Part shown: positions 1-10,415 of the stretch, piece after piece
How positions within the stretch are numbered: position 1 is the stretch's first letter
Layout: each line of letters opens with the position of its first letter
NCBI GenBank assembly: GCA_001312325.1
Contig: BBDJ01000002.1
Location: forward strand, 1 to 64,000
Source of the DNA: Lysinibacillus pakistanensis
Lineage (GTDB): Bacteria > Bacillota > Bacilli > Bacillales_A > Planococcaceae
Length of the DNA stretch: 64,000 bases
Direction: 5' to 3'
The notes under the pieces: generated by a model
Told to the model about the DNA's origin: nothing
Seen by the model: the letters and a program-made list of their open reading frames with translations, nothing else
Databases searched by the model: none
Translations under genes and position numbers: made by a program

Positions 1-13
1 AATTTAAAGTAGC

Positions 14-105
14 GGATAGAACCCACGAAGCGAAGGATAGAACTCCTAAAGTGCAGGAAAGAACCTTCGAAACGATGGATAGAATTCACAAAATATAGGA
101 TGGGA
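14..105. repeat. Array of five 21-bp repeats, GGATAGAA core
   Basis: Cores start at 14, 35, 56, 77 and 98, exactly 21 bp apart. They read GGATAGAA (three times), GGAAAGAA and GGATGGGA; the 13 bases between cores vary. A sister array with the same period and unit number is at 11825-11916. Both are followed by a similar stretch (CATGTA.AATAAAT) and an extended -10 promoter. No function is known to me. Confidence 0.8.
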
Positions 106-191
106 TCTGCAAATTGACTAACTACCCCATGTAAAATAAATTGAACGAGACGTTATAGCGATACATAGCGCTCTATTTAATGGATATGATA

Positions 192-200
192 TGATATAAT
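192..200 (+). promoter_or_regulatory. Extended -10 promoter element of der
   Basis: TGATATAAT at 192-200 matches the extended -10 consensus TGnTATAAT and lies 55 bp upstream of the der start. No good -35 is visible, as is common with extended -10 promoters. Confidence 0.5.
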
Positions 201-255
201 GGCATTTTTCGTGTATAATAGCGAAAGACAAGAAGTTTGGAAGGATGAAGTACAG

Positions 256-1567
256 ATGACGAAACCAGTAGTAGCCATCGTAGGTCGTCCGAACGTAGGT
301 AAGTCGACGATTTTTAATCGTATCGTTGGGGAACGTGTTTCGATTGTGGAGGATATCCCAGGGGTTACACGTGACCGTATTTATAGTTCGGCAGAGTGGT
401 TAACACATGACTTTAATATTATTGATACAGGTGGTATCGAGATAGGAGACGAGCCGTTTTTAGAGCAAATTCGTCAACAGGCTGAAATTGCGATTGACGA
501 AGCTGATGTTATTATTTTTATGACAAACGGTCGTGAGGGTGTAACAGCTGCAGACGAACAAGTGGCTAAAATTTTATACAAAACAAAGAAACCAGTCGTT
601 TTAGCAGTGAATAAAATCGATAATCCGGATATGCGCGAGATGATCTATGATTTCTATGCACTCGGCTTTGGTGAGCCTTGGCCGATTTCAGGCTCTCATG
701 GCTTAGGCTTAGGGGATTTATTAGATGAATGTGCCAAACATTTCCCAAAAGAGGATGAAGAGCAATATGGGGATGATGTTATTAAATTCTCGCTTATTGG
801 TCGTCCCAATGTAGGGAAATCCTCGTTAGTGAATGCATTTTTAGGACAGGAACGTGTCATTGTTAGTAATATTGCTGGTACGACGCGCGATGCAATTGAT
901 ACTCCATATGAGTACGATGGACAAGAATATGTCATTATTGATACAGCAGGTATGCGTAAAAAGGGGAAGGTCTATGAAACGACTGAGAAATATTCAGTGT
1001 TGCGTGCCTTACGTGCCATTGAACGCTCCGATGTTGTGCTAGTTGTGCTAAACGCTGAAGAGGGTATTCAAGAGCAGGACAAAAAAAATTGCTGGCTATG
1101 CACATGAGGCAGGGAAAGCTGTTGTCATTGTTGTGAATAAATGGGATGCAGTTGAAAAAGATGAGAAAACAATGAACGTCTTTACACAACAAATTCGAGA
1201 GCACTTCTTATTCTTAGACTACGCTCCGATTATTTTTGTATCAGCAAATACCAAACAACGGGTACATCAAATTTTACCGATTATCCAGCGTGTAAGTGAA
1301 AATCATTCAATGCGCATTCAATCATCCATTTTAAACGAAGTAATTGAAGATGCTGTGGCTCGTAATCCAGCGCCGACTGATAAAGGTCGTCGATTACGTA
1401 TTTACTATGCAACACAGGTTGCGATACAGCCACCAACGTTTGTGATTTTTGTAAATGAACCTGAATTGATGCATTTCTCTTATGAACGTTTTTTAGAAAA
1501 TCGTATTCGAGAAACATTTGATTTTGAAGGGACGCCAATACGTTTAATTACTCGTGCTCGTGCCTAG
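256..1567 (+). CDS. der: Ribosome assembly GTPase Der (frameshifted)
   Basis: Der (EngA) is the double-domain GTPase needed for 50S ribosome assembly. Two G domains are visible: the first P-loop [12 protein letters not shown] with DTGG and NKID, the second [12 protein letters not shown] with DTAGMRKKG and NKWD, then a C-terminal KH-like domain ending in RARA. I start at the ATG at 256 ([16 protein letters not shown]), preceded by an AGGATG ribosome binding site; an upstream in-frame ATG at 199 adds an unconserved tail. One extra A in the run at 1081-1088 breaks the frame; removing it gives 436 codons, the length of the B. subtilis protein. It heads the block that continues with gpsA, as in B. 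subtilis. Confidence 0.95.
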
Positions 1568-1587
1568 GAAAATGATACACAGACAGT

Positions 1588-1626
1588 ACGCCTATCCGAC
1601 GTTTTTTTGTTGGATGGCGTCTTTTT
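1588..1626 (+). terminator. Rho-independent terminator after der
   Basis: The hairpin ACGCCtATCCgAC / GTtGGATgGCGT is followed by CTTTTT. Confidence 0.8.
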
Positions 1627-1692
1627 ACAAAAAAAGGTCAAGCATCATTGGAAACCTATTACAGGCGCTAAGAAAAGGGAGGATGATTTTGA

Positions 1693-2707
1693 ATGGAAAA
1701 AGTTTGTGTGTTAGGTGCAGGCTCATGGGGAACTGCATTAGCAATGGTACTTGCAGAGAATGGACATGATACACTTGTCTGGACTCATCGAGCTGATCAA
1801 GCTGAAGAAATAAACAGCCTGCATACGAATAAAAAGTATTTACCAGAAACCATATTACCAATAAATTTGCATGCTACAAGTGATATTGCTCAGGCAGTTG
1901 CTCATTCAGAAATAATTATTGTTGCTGTACCAACAAAGGCCATTCGAGAAGTGTGTGAAAAAATGGTAGTATCTCTCGATAAAAAAATCCTATTTGTCCA
2001 TGTTTCGAAGGGAATAGAGCCAGATTCACTAAAAAGAATTTCAGAAATTCTAGCAGAGAGTCTTCCAGCCGAATTTATAGAGGAAATTGTTGTGCTTTCT
2101 GGTCCGAGCCATGCAGAGGAGGTTGTTTTACATCACCCCACTACTGTGACAGCGGCCTGCGCTAATATTGAGGCTGCTGAAAAAGTACAGGACCTATTTA
2201 TGAATCAATTTTTCCGTGTTTACACAAATGAAGATGTTATTGGCGTAGAAATTGGTGGCGCACTAAAAAAATGTTATTGCATTAGCTGCTGGAATTACAG
2301 ATGGCTTAAATTATGGTGATAATGCTAAAGCAGCTTTGATTACTCGAGGATTAGCTGAAATTACACGTCTTGGTGTTAAAATGGGAGGGAATCCCTTTAC
2401 ATTCGCAGGACTAACAGGTATGGGTGATTTGATTGTAACATGTACAAGTGTACATTCTCGTAATTGGCGTGCAGGCCATCTGCTTGGAAAAGGGATGAAG
2501 CTACAAGAGGTCCTTGATCAAATGGGAATGGTGGTAGAAGGTGTGCGTACAACGAAGGCAGCCTTTCAATTAGCAGAAAAATATAATGTTGCTATGCCAA
2601 TATCAACAGAGCTTTATAGTGTGCTCTTTAATGATGTAGAACCGAAAATAGCTGTTGATGCATTAATGATGCGTATGAAAAAGCGAGAAATTGATGAGAT
2701 TTCATAG
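1693..2707 (+). CDS. gpsA: Glycerol-3-phosphate dehydrogenase [NAD(P)+] GpsA (frameshifted)
   Basis: This enzyme reduces dihydroxyacetone phosphate to sn-glycerol-3-phosphate, the backbone for phospholipids. The N-terminal Rossmann motif [10 protein letters not shown], the conserved [10 protein letters not shown] segment, and GGALKN followed by [11 protein letters not shown] are all present. An ATG at 1693 follows a GGGAGGATG ribosome binding site. One extra A at 2265-2271, right after GGALK, splits the gene; correction gives about 337 residues, normal for the family. It sits between der and yphE, the conserved Bacillus order. Confidence 0.95.
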
Positions 2708-2749
2708 ATTCGATCGTTGATTAGTTTTGTCATAATATGGACATAAATA

Positions 2750-2784
2750 AGGTGTTCTAGCGGTAATGCTGGGACACTTTTATT
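2750..2784 (+). terminator. Terminator after gpsA
   Basis: GTGTTCTAGC and GCTGGGACAC form a stem with a GGTAAT loop, followed by TTTTATT. Confidence 0.7.
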
Positions 2785-2910
2785 GTATACCTATCAAAAG
2801 GTTGTCCATTTGTTATGATAGTTACTGGACATCTATTTCTTTTTAGCGAAAGCACATAGTATAATAAACTTTGATTGTTTTGTGACATTGAAGAAAGGTG
2901 GTTGTCTTAA

Positions 2911-3124
2911 ATGGGTCCGTTAGCACATATGCCTGCTCTAGACATAATGTGGGTATCGTTTTATTGTATCGGCTTTATGATTATCTCAGTCGGTTTAATT
3001 TATTTAGCGCGAAATAAGATTTCAAATGTTTTTTTTACGTACAATCGTAAATTTATCAGCATACATATTGTTTGGGCTTGGTACCTTCTTAATGGTACTG
3101 ATTGTTGCCACATGGCCAGCATAA
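2911..3124 (+). CDS. yphE: DUF2768 small membrane protein, YphE-like (frameshifted)
   Basis: This is a small protein of about 70 residues with two predicted membrane helices, matching the position and form of B. subtilis YphE (DUF2768) just after gpsA. The first helix covers WVSFYCIGFMIISVGLIYLA; after correction a second helix rich in L, F and V ends in ATWPA. One extra T in the run at 3029-3036 breaks the frame, and the uncorrected frame loses the second helix. An AAGGTGG ribosome binding site precedes the ATG. The function of the family is unknown. Confidence 0.75.
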
Positions 3125-3146
3125 AAATTAATGAGGTGGAAGTGAC

Positions 3147-3966
3147 ATGAAGAAATTAAGTGCTATTATAATGGTACTTGCAACCGCGATACTTCTAGTA
3201 GGTTGTGTAACTCCTGAAGATGAGAAGAGGGCTAAAGTAGTCCCTGATGTAGACCAATTAGCAGCGGTTCAGCGTGCCGTGGATGAATATCGTGAAGCCA
3301 CTGGTGGACTAGTTCCCATTAAAAATAGTGAGCTAGATACTGATATTTATATAAAATATTTAATTGATTTTGAGAAGCTTATGCCGAAATATCTTGCCCA
3401 AATACCTGGGAATGCCTATGAAAAAGGTGGTATTTTCCAATATATTATTTGGGACCCTGAGAATAAGGCACAAGTTAAATTAGTTGATTTAAATGCAGCG
3501 GAGCGTATCCGTGAAATTAATATTCGTAAATTGTCAACCCAATATTTACCGATAAAAGGAAACACTGCAGATAATGTGTTCCAAATTGACTTTGAGAAAT
3601 TAGGCTATAAAAAAAGATGTTACTGTCAAAAGTCCTTATTCTGGTGCCGAATTACCATTATTTATGACAGGTGATGGTGAAATGCATGTCGACTACTCAA
3701 TTGATTTAGGCCAACTACTAAAAGAAGACAATCCTGATGTGAAACCAGGAGAAGATATCCGTCAGCTACTTATTGATAAATATCCAGTGGTACCAGCATA
3801 TTCTGTGCCATATACAGTCGATGAAAATGGCGAACCAACCTATTTTATGGAAGCTATGATAGTGATGCAAAAAAAAGCTAGAGAGAAAGCGATAGAAAAG
3901 GCTAAGAAAGAGGCCGAATCTCAAACGAATAAAAAAATAGTGCTCATAAGCTCCTTACATTTGTAG
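3147..3966 (+). CDS. yphF: YphF-like lipoprotein (frameshifted)
   Basis: This is a secreted lipoprotein: the N-terminus MKKLSAIIMVLATAILLVGC ends in a lipobox (LVGC), so Cys20 would be the lipid-anchored residue. The rest is a soluble extracytoplasmic domain of about 240 residues with no motif I can assign. Position between the DUF2768 gene and spoIVA matches B. subtilis yphF. An extra A at 3609-3615 breaks the frame. A second A run at 3931-3937 probably also carries one base too many: removing it ends the protein at TNKK with a stop at 3938-3940, just before the terminator hairpin, which the uncorrected frame reads into. Confidence 0.75.
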
Positions 3967-3975
3967 GGGGCTTTT
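3948..3975 (+). terminator. Terminator after yphF
   Basis: AAGCTCC pairs with GGGGCTT (one G-T pair) and is followed by a T run. It overlaps the apparent end of yphF, supporting an earlier stop there. Confidence 0.6.
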
Positions 3976-4034
3976 TCATATTTGTCTGAGGGCTTGCATA
4001 TAGTGAAAAAGCGTAGATAAAGGAGGCAGAAACC

Positions 4035-5515
4035 TTGAGTGAAGCAGTATTTAAAGAAATTGCAGAGCGCACAAATGGCGATGTTTATATTGGTGTTGTC
4101 GGTCCAGTACGGGTAGGTAAATCTACATTTGTAAAAAAAGGTTATGGAAGCAGTTGTGTTACCAAATATTGTGGATGAAACAGAACGAATGCGAGCACAA
4201 GATGAATTGCCGCAAAGCTCACCGGGGCCAGTCATTATGACTGCTGAGCCGAAGTTTGTGCCTGCCCAAGCAACACGTATTGCGGTCGGTGAAGATGAAA
4301 TGACATTCCAAATTCGTTTAGCAGATTGCGTTGGCTATATTATTGATGGGACAAAGGGATATGAGGACGAAAATGGACCAAAATATGTGCATACACCGTG
4401 GCACACAGAGCCCATTCCTTTCCAAGAAGCGGCAAAAATAGGGACAGATAAAGTAATTCGAGACCATGCCAATATCGGAATTGTTGTGACAACGGATGGT
4501 ACAGTGAATGGAATTAGCCGTCGTGCAGCAGAGAAGGCAGAAGAAGAGATTGTAGAACAGCTTACTGAAATTGGAAAACCTTTTGTTATTGTGTTAAATT
4601 GTCAAATGCCAGCAAGAGAGGAGACGGTTCAGCTCAGAAATGAATTATTTGAGCGTTACAATGTCCCTGTCATTGCAATTTCAATTGATCAAATGCGCGC
4701 AACGGATGTTCAATATATCCTACAAGAAGCGTTATTTGAATTCCCAATCCGTACAATTGAGGTGGAAAAGCCGGATTGGTTAGATGTTTTAGATGCATCA
4801 CATCCATTGAATGTGGCACTTATTGATTCGATGGAAGAAGTATTATCTTCAGTTATGCGAATTCGGGATGTACAGCAGGCGTCAGATGCCTTTAAAGCCA
4901 TCGATTATATTGACCAAAGTGAAGTGGTACATGTAGACTCTGGGGCTGGAACCGCAGTTATACGAGTATCATTACAAGGAGAGCTATATAAATCTGTGTG
5001 TAATGAATGGCTAGAAGAACCAATTGAAACAAAGAAAGATTGGCTACTCTTTATTAAAGAAGCAGCTGAGGCAAAGGAAGCACAAAAACGTTTTAAATCA
5101 GCTATTAACGATGCTGATTCTACTGGCTATGGTGTGACACTGCCGATGATGCAGGAATTTGAGCCAACAGCACCTGAGCTCATTAAACAAAATAATTTCT
5201 TTGGAGTCCGTATGAAAGCAAAGGCACCATCTTATCATATTATTCGAGTAGACATGGAATCTGAATTTGCTCCGTTAATTGGCTCTGAGTTCCATAGTCA
5301 ACAGTTACTTAAGGATTTAAATCATGCTTATTTACATGATCGTGAGGCATTATGGAATACACAGCTTTTCGGAACACCATTGCATGAAGTGTTAAAAGAA
5401 GGAATTCGCTATAAAATGGATGCTGTTCCAGCTACAGCCAAAAAAACGTATGCGTCAAACAATTGAACGAATGGTAAACGAGGGTGACAGAGGATTAGTT
5501 ACGTTTATTTTGTAG
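4035..5515 (+). CDS. spoIVA: Stage IV sporulation protein A SpoIVA (two frameshifts)
   Basis: SpoIVA is the ATPase that polymerises on the forespore surface and forms the basement layer for coat and cortex assembly. Its P-loop GPVRVGKSTF is near residue 20, followed by ARAQDELPQS and LADCVGYIIDGTKGYEDENG, which are family hallmarks. I start at the TTG at 4035, ten bases after AGGAGG, giving MSEAVFKEIAERTNGDVYIG. Extra As at 4133-4139 and 5440-5446 break the frame; corrected length is 492 residues, as in B. subtilis, and the C-terminus ends in DRGLVTFIL. Its presence marks the organism as an endospore former. Confidence 0.95.
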
Positions 5516-5550
5516 GAACAAAAAGAAAAATAAAGAGCAAAAAAATTAGT

Positions 5551-5595
5551 ACAGGGCTTTTCGTTTTTATGCGAAAAGTCCTGTTATTTTTGTTT
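5551..5595 (+). terminator. Terminator after spoIVA
   Basis: A strong hairpin, ACAGGgCTTTTCG / CGAAAAGtCCTGT, is followed by a T-rich tract. Confidence 0.85.
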
Positions 5596-5716
5596 TTTTG
5601 GGTGAAAAACTGACTTTTTGGTTATAATCATGAATGAATACAGTTGCGTCGCGGTTTTCTATGTGTTACTCTTTTTACAGAATTGGTTCATGACCCTTTG
5701 AGAGGAGGTGAATGGT

Positions 5717-5989
5717 GTGAATAAAACAGAATTAGTAAACTCTGTTGCTGAAGCTGCAGGTCTTTCTAAAAAAGACGCTTCTAAAGCAGTTGAAGCTGTA
5801 TTTGATACAATTCAAGATGCTCTTGCAAAGGGTGACAAAGTACAATTAATTGGTTTTGGTAACTTTGAAGTACGTGAACGTGCGGCTCGTAAAGGTCGTA
5901 ACCCACAAACTGGTAAAGAAATCGAAATCGCTGCTAGCAAGGTACCTGCTTTCAAACCAGGTAAACAGCTCAAAGACGCTGTAAAATAA
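5717..5989 (+). CDS. hbs: DNA-binding protein HU
   Basis: HU is the nucleoid-associated dimeric protein that bends DNA without sequence specificity. The 90-residue product carries the family signature [20 protein letters not shown] and ends in [12 protein letters not shown] choose the GTG at 5717 ([16 protein letters not shown]), because GAGGAGGTG at 5701-5709 lies 7 bases upstream and would overlap the ATG at 5708. The gene is intact and monocistronic between two terminators, as in B. subtilis. Confidence 0.97.
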   Translation: MNKTELVNSVAEAAGLSKKDASKAVEAVFDTIQDALAKGDKVQLIGFGNFEVRERAARKGRNPQTGKEIEIAASKVPAFKPGKQLKDAVK

Positions 5990-6010
5990 TACACGTCTAG
6001 TAGTTACATA

Positions 6011-6053
6011 GAGCAGTCTTCATGTAATCGAACATGGAGGCTGCTCTTTTTAA
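6011..6053 (+). terminator. Terminator after hbs
   Basis: GAGCAGTCTTCATGT and ACATGGAGGCTGCTC form a 15-bp stem with a 6-base loop and a T run. From here to 6325 the sequence is AT-rich with no gene or clear motif that I see. Confidence 0.9.
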
Positions 6054-6325
6054 CTCTTATTGAGGGCTTACAATATTTATGCAAGATAATTATTATACAT
6101 AGTGGAATTGAAAAGGGATGTTTTATTGTTAATGAAGCATTCTAATATAGTATATGCATAATTCGAAAATATGCTCTTTTTTTGGAAATTCAGAATGGCT
6201 TCATTTGCTCGTAAAGCATTAAAATTTTTTTCAATCAAGTAAGTCGTTTTGCGCTAACCTTTTGGATATGCTACGATGCATAGGGAAATGTGTAATGTTT
6301 TGATATGCAGGAGGTTTTTTTACGA

Positions 6326-6895
6326 ATGTCAAATGTTGATTTATTGAAAATAGAAGAAGCAGTAAAAATGATACTAGAAGCTGTAGGAGAAGATGTAAAT
6401 CGTGAAGGTTTACTAGACACACCAAAACGAGTTGCTAAAATGTATGCTGAAATGTTTAGTGGCTTACATGAGGATGCAAGAGATTATTTTAAAACAGTTT
6501 TCCACGAAGATCATGAGGAATTAGTGCTTGTGAAGGATATTCCATTTTATTCAATGTGTGAGCATCACTTGGTTCCTTTTTACGGAAAAGCTCATGTGGC
6601 ATACATACCTAACGATGGAATAGTTGCTGGCTTAAGTAAATTAGGGCGTGCAGTAGAAACAATTGCCCGTCGCCCACAATTACAGGAGCGTATTACCTCC
6701 TCTGTAGCTGATACGATTATGGAAATGCTTTCTCCTAAAGGAGTTTATGTAGTGATTGAAGCGGAACATATGTGTATGACGATGCGTGGATTAAAGAAGC
6801 CTGGCTCGAAAACGGTGACATCAGTTGCACGTGGCATTTATGAAGAAGATGAAGTAAAACGAAGAGAAGTATTATCATTTATTCAAATGTCTTAA
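6326..6895 (+). CDS. folE: GTP cyclohydrolase I
   Basis: The enzyme converts GTP to 7,8-dihydroneopterin triphosphate, the first step of folate synthesis. Zinc-binding residues are visible in [10 protein letters not shown] and HMCMTMRG, and the family motif [20 protein letters not shown] is complete. I start at the ATG at 6326 ([19 protein letters not shown]), with GCAGGAGG upstream; the ATG at 6305 precedes that site. The product is 189 residues, the usual length, and intact. It is paired with mtrB, as in the B. subtilis mtrAB operon. Confidence 0.97.
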   Translation: MSNVDLLKIEEAVKMILEAVGEDVNREGLLDTPKRVAKMYAEMFSGLHEDARDYFKTVFHEDHEELVLVKDIPFYSMCEHHLVPFYGKAHVAYIPNDGIVAGLSKLGRAVETIARRPQLQERITSSVADTIMEMLSPKGVYVVIEAEHMCMTMRGLKKPGSKTVTSVARGIYEEDEVKRREVLSFIQMS

Positions 6896-6958
6896 ATTGC
6901 ATGTCTAATTATGTTATGATGGACTAAGAATTTGTCGGATTTAAGGAGTGTACAAATA

Positions 6959-7219
6959 ATGTCACAAGATTATATTGTTATTCAAGCAGAGGAAGATGGC
7001 GTGCATGTAATCGGTTTAACACGTGGGACAGATACAAAATTCCACCATTCTGAAAAATTAGATGCAGGCGAAGTGATGATTGCTCAATTCACTGAACATA
7101 CATCTGCTATGAAAATTCGTGGAAAAGCACAAATTCATACAGCTCATGGTGTAATTCATAGTGAGGCTAAAAAAATAAAAGCTGAAATGTCCATTACAAT
7201 GGTACATAAACTTGCTTAG
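6959..7219 (+). CDS. mtrB: Tryptophan RNA-binding attenuator protein TRAP
   Basis: TRAP forms an 11-subunit ring that binds tryptophan and wraps RNA carrying spaced GAG/UAG triplets, attenuating trp transcription. The core [19 protein letters not shown] and [18 protein letters not shown] is nearly identical to the known protein, including the RNA-contacting KIR region. An ATG at 6959 follows AAGGAGTG. The product, 86 residues, has a slightly longer C-terminus than the 75-residue B. subtilis protein. No trp biosynthesis genes lie in this window, so its targets must be elsewhere. Confidence 0.95.
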   Translation: MSQDYIVIQAEEDGVHVIGLTRGTDTKFHHSEKLDAGEVMIAQFTEHTSAMKIRGKAQIHTAHGVIHSEAKKIKAEMSITMVHKLA

Positions 7220-7254
7220 ATGTGTAAAACTTAGTATTGTTTTAATTCGATTTA

Positions 7255-7302
7255 AGGCAGTTGGATTTCAGCCATTTTAATGGTGAAAAATCTACTGCCT
7301 AT
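7255..7302 (+). other. Nested RNA hairpin between mtrB and hepS
   Basis: An outer stem AGGCAGT/ACTGCCT encloses a GATTT/AAATC stem and an inner CAgCCATT/AATGGtG hairpin. No T run follows directly; a run of T appears about 20 bases later. It may be an unusual terminator or a structured 3' end for the folE-mtrB transcript. Confidence 0.45.
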
Positions 7303-7347
7303 CATGTTGATAGAAGCGAAATTTTTTTTATGACAAATCGTCACGTA

Positions 7348-7356
7348 TGCTATAAT
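7348..7356 (+). promoter_or_regulatory. Extended -10 promoter of hepS
   Basis: TGCTATAAT fits the extended -10 consensus; TATGAC 16 bases upstream of TATAAT is a weak -35. It lies 68 bp before the hepS start. Confidence 0.5.
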
Positions 7357-7424
7357 GACTCAGTAAGCAAACGTTAGGAGATAAAAGCAACTAACGTATT
7401 TGAAAGTGAAATGGAGTAAGGTCT

Positions 7425-8196
7425 ATGAATGCAACATACATTCAAAATTCAATTGCACAGTTAAAAAAAGAGATTTTCATGGATGTTCGTCATAGAACTT
7501 TGCAAAAATACACAGGGACACCTGTGATTGATGAAAATCAATTGTTTTACTTGTTAGTTCCTTTTTTTGAATGGTGAGGAGTGGCAACAAGAGCAAAGAG
7601 AAGCTGCAATTACAGTTGGTATTGTGTACGCAGCTCTTTCGGCGCACGATCATATAAAAGAATTAGACGCCACATCTAAAGAGCAACAGCTAACCGTTTT
7701 AGCTGGAGACTTTTATAGTGGGCGCTATTATGAGATTTTAGCGATGTCTGGAAATGTTGCTTTGATTCGAAAATTGTCACAAGGCATTGTGGCACGCTGT
7801 GAACACCAAATAAAGGTGTATGAGGCGACAAAAAGATCGATTGAGCAGTGGATTGCCTCAATGAGCACTATAGAATCAGGGTTAATCGCCAAATTTTTTT
7901 GAGCTTTATTCATTCGAAAAGTATATTCCAATAGTGGAAAAAAAGCTTAATTATTTTACGTTTAGAAAGAGAATGGGTGGCTTATCATCGTGGACAAGTG
8001 TCTTTAATGAGCAAGGCGCTTGAAGAGAGTGCAAGGTACGATGGCACAACCTATTACAGTGTCATCCAGGATAAAATTGTGCAATTAAAAAAAAGAGCTA
8101 TTACAGGAGATTACTGAGGCATCGTTTTTACAAGGTGATGTGAAACAAGCTCTACAAGCACGTGTAGAGGCATCTATTGCTTCTACTAATGGATAA
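7425..8196 (+). CDS. hepS: Heptaprenyl diphosphate synthase component I (four frameshifts)
   Basis: HepS is the small regulatory subunit of heptaprenyl diphosphate synthase, which makes the C35 side chain of menaquinone-7 together with HepT. The corrected product, about 255 residues, begins MNATYIQNSIAQLKKEIF and contains LAGDFYSGRYYEILA and ALEESARYDGTTYYSVIQDK, typical of the family. Breaks are one extra base each in T 7562-7568, T 7894-7900, A 7938-7944 and A 8087-8094. It is followed by menG and hepT, the conserved hepS-menG-hepT operon. Confidence 0.9.
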
Positions 8197-8211
8197 GAGA
8201 GGTTTTTCAAA

Positions 8212-8916
8212 ATGGCTAAAACGAAAGAAGAGCACGTTCACGAAGTATTTGAAAGTATTTCGGAAAACTACGACAAAATGAATGGCGTTATTAGTTTTCA
8301 GATGCATGTTGGTTGGCGTAATGATACGATGAAGCACATGGCTGTAAAACCTGGATCAAAGGCATTGGATGTTTGTTGTGGGACAGCAGATTGGACGATT
8401 GCCTTGGCACATGCAGTGGGTGAAAATGGAGAGGTAAAGGGGCTTGATTTTAGCCAAAACATGCTGAAGGTTGGGGAGCAAAAGGTAAAGCCGTATCCTC
8501 AAATTGAGCTTATTCATGGAAATGCCATGGAATTACCTTTTCCCGACAATACATTTGATTATGTAACGATTGGTTTTGGTCTTCGTAATGTTCCAGATTA
8601 TTTACAAGTGCTAAAAGAAATGAATCGTGTTGTAAAACCAGGAGGAATGGTTGTTTGTTTAGAAACATCACAATCAGAAATTCCGGGCTATCGACAATTA
8701 TTCCGTTTTTATTTTAAATATATAATGCCGATATTTGGTAAAATATTTGCGAAAAGCTATAAAGAATATTCTTGGCTTCAGGAATCTGCAAATGATTTCC
8801 CAGGTATGAAAAAGTTAGCGGCAATGTTTCAGCAAGCAGGTTTAGAAAAAGTAACGTACAAAGCATACAGTGGCGGTGCTGCGGCAATGCATATGGGCTT
8901 TAAAAAGATACGTTAA
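8212..8916 (+). CDS. menG: Demethylmenaquinone methyltransferase
   Basis: This SAM-dependent enzyme carries out the last step of menaquinone synthesis, methylating the naphthoquinone ring (MenG/UbiE family). The SAM-binding motif is [16 protein letters not shown], and the family signatures [15 protein letters not shown] and [20 protein letters not shown] are intact. It has 234 residues, the normal length, and no frameshift. An AGAGAGG ribosome binding site sits upstream; it lies 15 bp after hepS and 19 bp before hepT. Confidence 0.96.
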   Translation: MAKTKEEHVHEVFESISENYDKMNGVISFQMHVGWRNDTMKHMAVKPGSKALDVCCGTADWTIALAHAVGENGEVKGLDFSQNMLKVGEQKVKPYPQIELIHGNAMELPFPDNTFDYVTIGFGLRNVPDYLQVLKEMNRVVKPGGMVVCLETSQSEIPGYRQLFRFYFKYIMPIFGKIFAKSYKEYSWLQESANDFPGMKKLAAMFQQAGLEKVTYKAYSGGAAAMHMGFKKIR

Positions 8917-8935
8917 TGGGGGAAGGTTTTCACGC

Positions 8936-9911
8936 GTGGAAAAGATGAAGTTAAAACTACTCTATTCCGATTTGAAATCAGATATCGATATCATTGAACA
9001 AGAACTAGAAAAAGCAGTAAACTCTTCTTCCTATTTGATCAATGATGCTTCTCTCCATTTATTACAAGCTGGTGGCAAACGGATACGGCCCATTTTTGTG
9101 TTATTAGGTGCAAAATTTGGCGAATATGATATTGAGAAGATGAAGGATGTAGCGGTGCCTTTAGAGCTTATTCATATGGCATCACTTGTGCATGATGATG
9201 TTATTGATGATTCCGATATGCGAAGAGGACGCCCGACTGTCAAATCCCAATGGAATAATAGAGTAGCAATGTACACGGGCGATTTTATTTTTGCGCGTGC
9301 GCTAGAATATATTACAAAGCTTGAAGACCCACTTGTTCATCAAATTTTAGCACGTACCATGGTAGAGATTGTTAACGGTGAGGTCATTCAAATCGAAGAT
9401 AAATTTAGATTAGATCAGGGTTTAAAGGATTATTTTAGACGAATTAAACGCAAAACTGCATTGCTGATTTCTTCAAGTTGTGAGCTCGGTGCAGTGGCAT
9501 CAGGTGTTAATGCCAAAACAGTAAGACATTTGAAACGCTTCGGCTATTTTGTAGGCATGAGCTTCCAAATTATAGACGATGTTTTAGATATTATGGCAAC
9601 GGATAAAGAATTAGGGAAGCCAGCAGGTAGTGACTTACTGCAAGGCAATATTACATTACCGATTTTATTATTAAAAGATGATCCACAGATGCAGCCTTAT
9701 CTAGTAAAAGTATTTGCGGGTACATTAAACGAGACAGAACGGCAAAATATGTTACAGTATGTGCGTAAATCTCATGCAATTGAGCAAGCTAATCGTATGA
9801 GTGATAAATATTTGAAAAAAAGCCTTACAAGAAATTGATGCTTTACCAAAACATCCCGTGAAGAAAAAGCTGCGTGATGTGGCACTATTCATGGGTAAGC
9901 GCAAATTCTAG
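8936..9911 (+). CDS. hepT: Heptaprenyl diphosphate synthase component II (frameshifted)
   Basis: HepT is the catalytic trans-prenyltransferase subunit. Both aspartate-rich motifs are visible: DDVIDDSDMRRGRPT (FARM region) and IIDDVLD (SARM region), with GGKRIRPIFVLL upstream. I place the start at the GTG at 8936, about ten bases after GGGGGAAGG; an ATG at 8945 is the alternative. One extra A at 9815-9821 breaks the end; correction restores KKLRDVALFMGKRKF and about 324 residues. It closes the menaquinone operon. Confidence 0.93.
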
Positions 9912-9997
9912 CTTTTTGTTGTACAAAGCCTCATTTTTTGTTAATATTTATCGGTAGGTGTAAAACCTGTTAGACGAATTTAAGGAGTGTTTTAAAC

Positions 9998-10415
9998 ATG
10001 GCAATTGAACAAACTTTTTTTAATGGTTAAGCCAGATGGCGTTGAGCGTCAAGTAGTTGGAGACATCGTTGATCGTTTCGAACGTCGCGGTTTTGTAATG
10101 AAAGGTGCTAAATTAATGGTAATTCCAAAAGAATTAGCTGAAAAGCACTATGCTGAACATGCTGAGCGTCCATTCTTTGGAGAACTAGTTGATTTCATTA
10201 CTTCTGGTCCAGTATTCGCTATGGTATGGGAAGGCGAGAACGTAATCAAGCTTGCTCGTACAATGATGGGTGCAACAAAACCTGAAGAATCTAACCCAGG
10301 TACAATCCGTGGTGACTACGCAACAACTGTTTCTCACAACATCATCCACGGTTCTGACTCTCTTGCTTCTGCAGAGCGCGAAATCGGCTTATTCTTCGGT
10401 GAAGATTTAGTTTAA
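9998..10415 (+). CDS. ndk: Nucleoside diphosphate kinase (frameshifted at start)
   Basis: Ndk balances NTP pools by transferring phosphate between nucleoside di- and triphosphates through a histidine intermediate. The active-site motif [16 protein letters not shown] is complete and the N-terminus reads [17 protein letters not shown] once one extra T in 10015-10021 is removed. An AAGGAGTG ribosome binding site precedes the ATG. The protein is 138 residues and ends at FFGEDLV, about ten residues short of the B. subtilis protein, which continues into an aromatic C-terminal tail. Confidence 0.95.

Noticed and set aside
14..105. CRISPR array
   Set aside because: The repeat core is only 8 bp with a fixed 21-bp period; there are no 24-40 bp repeats, no spacers of CRISPR length and no cas genes.
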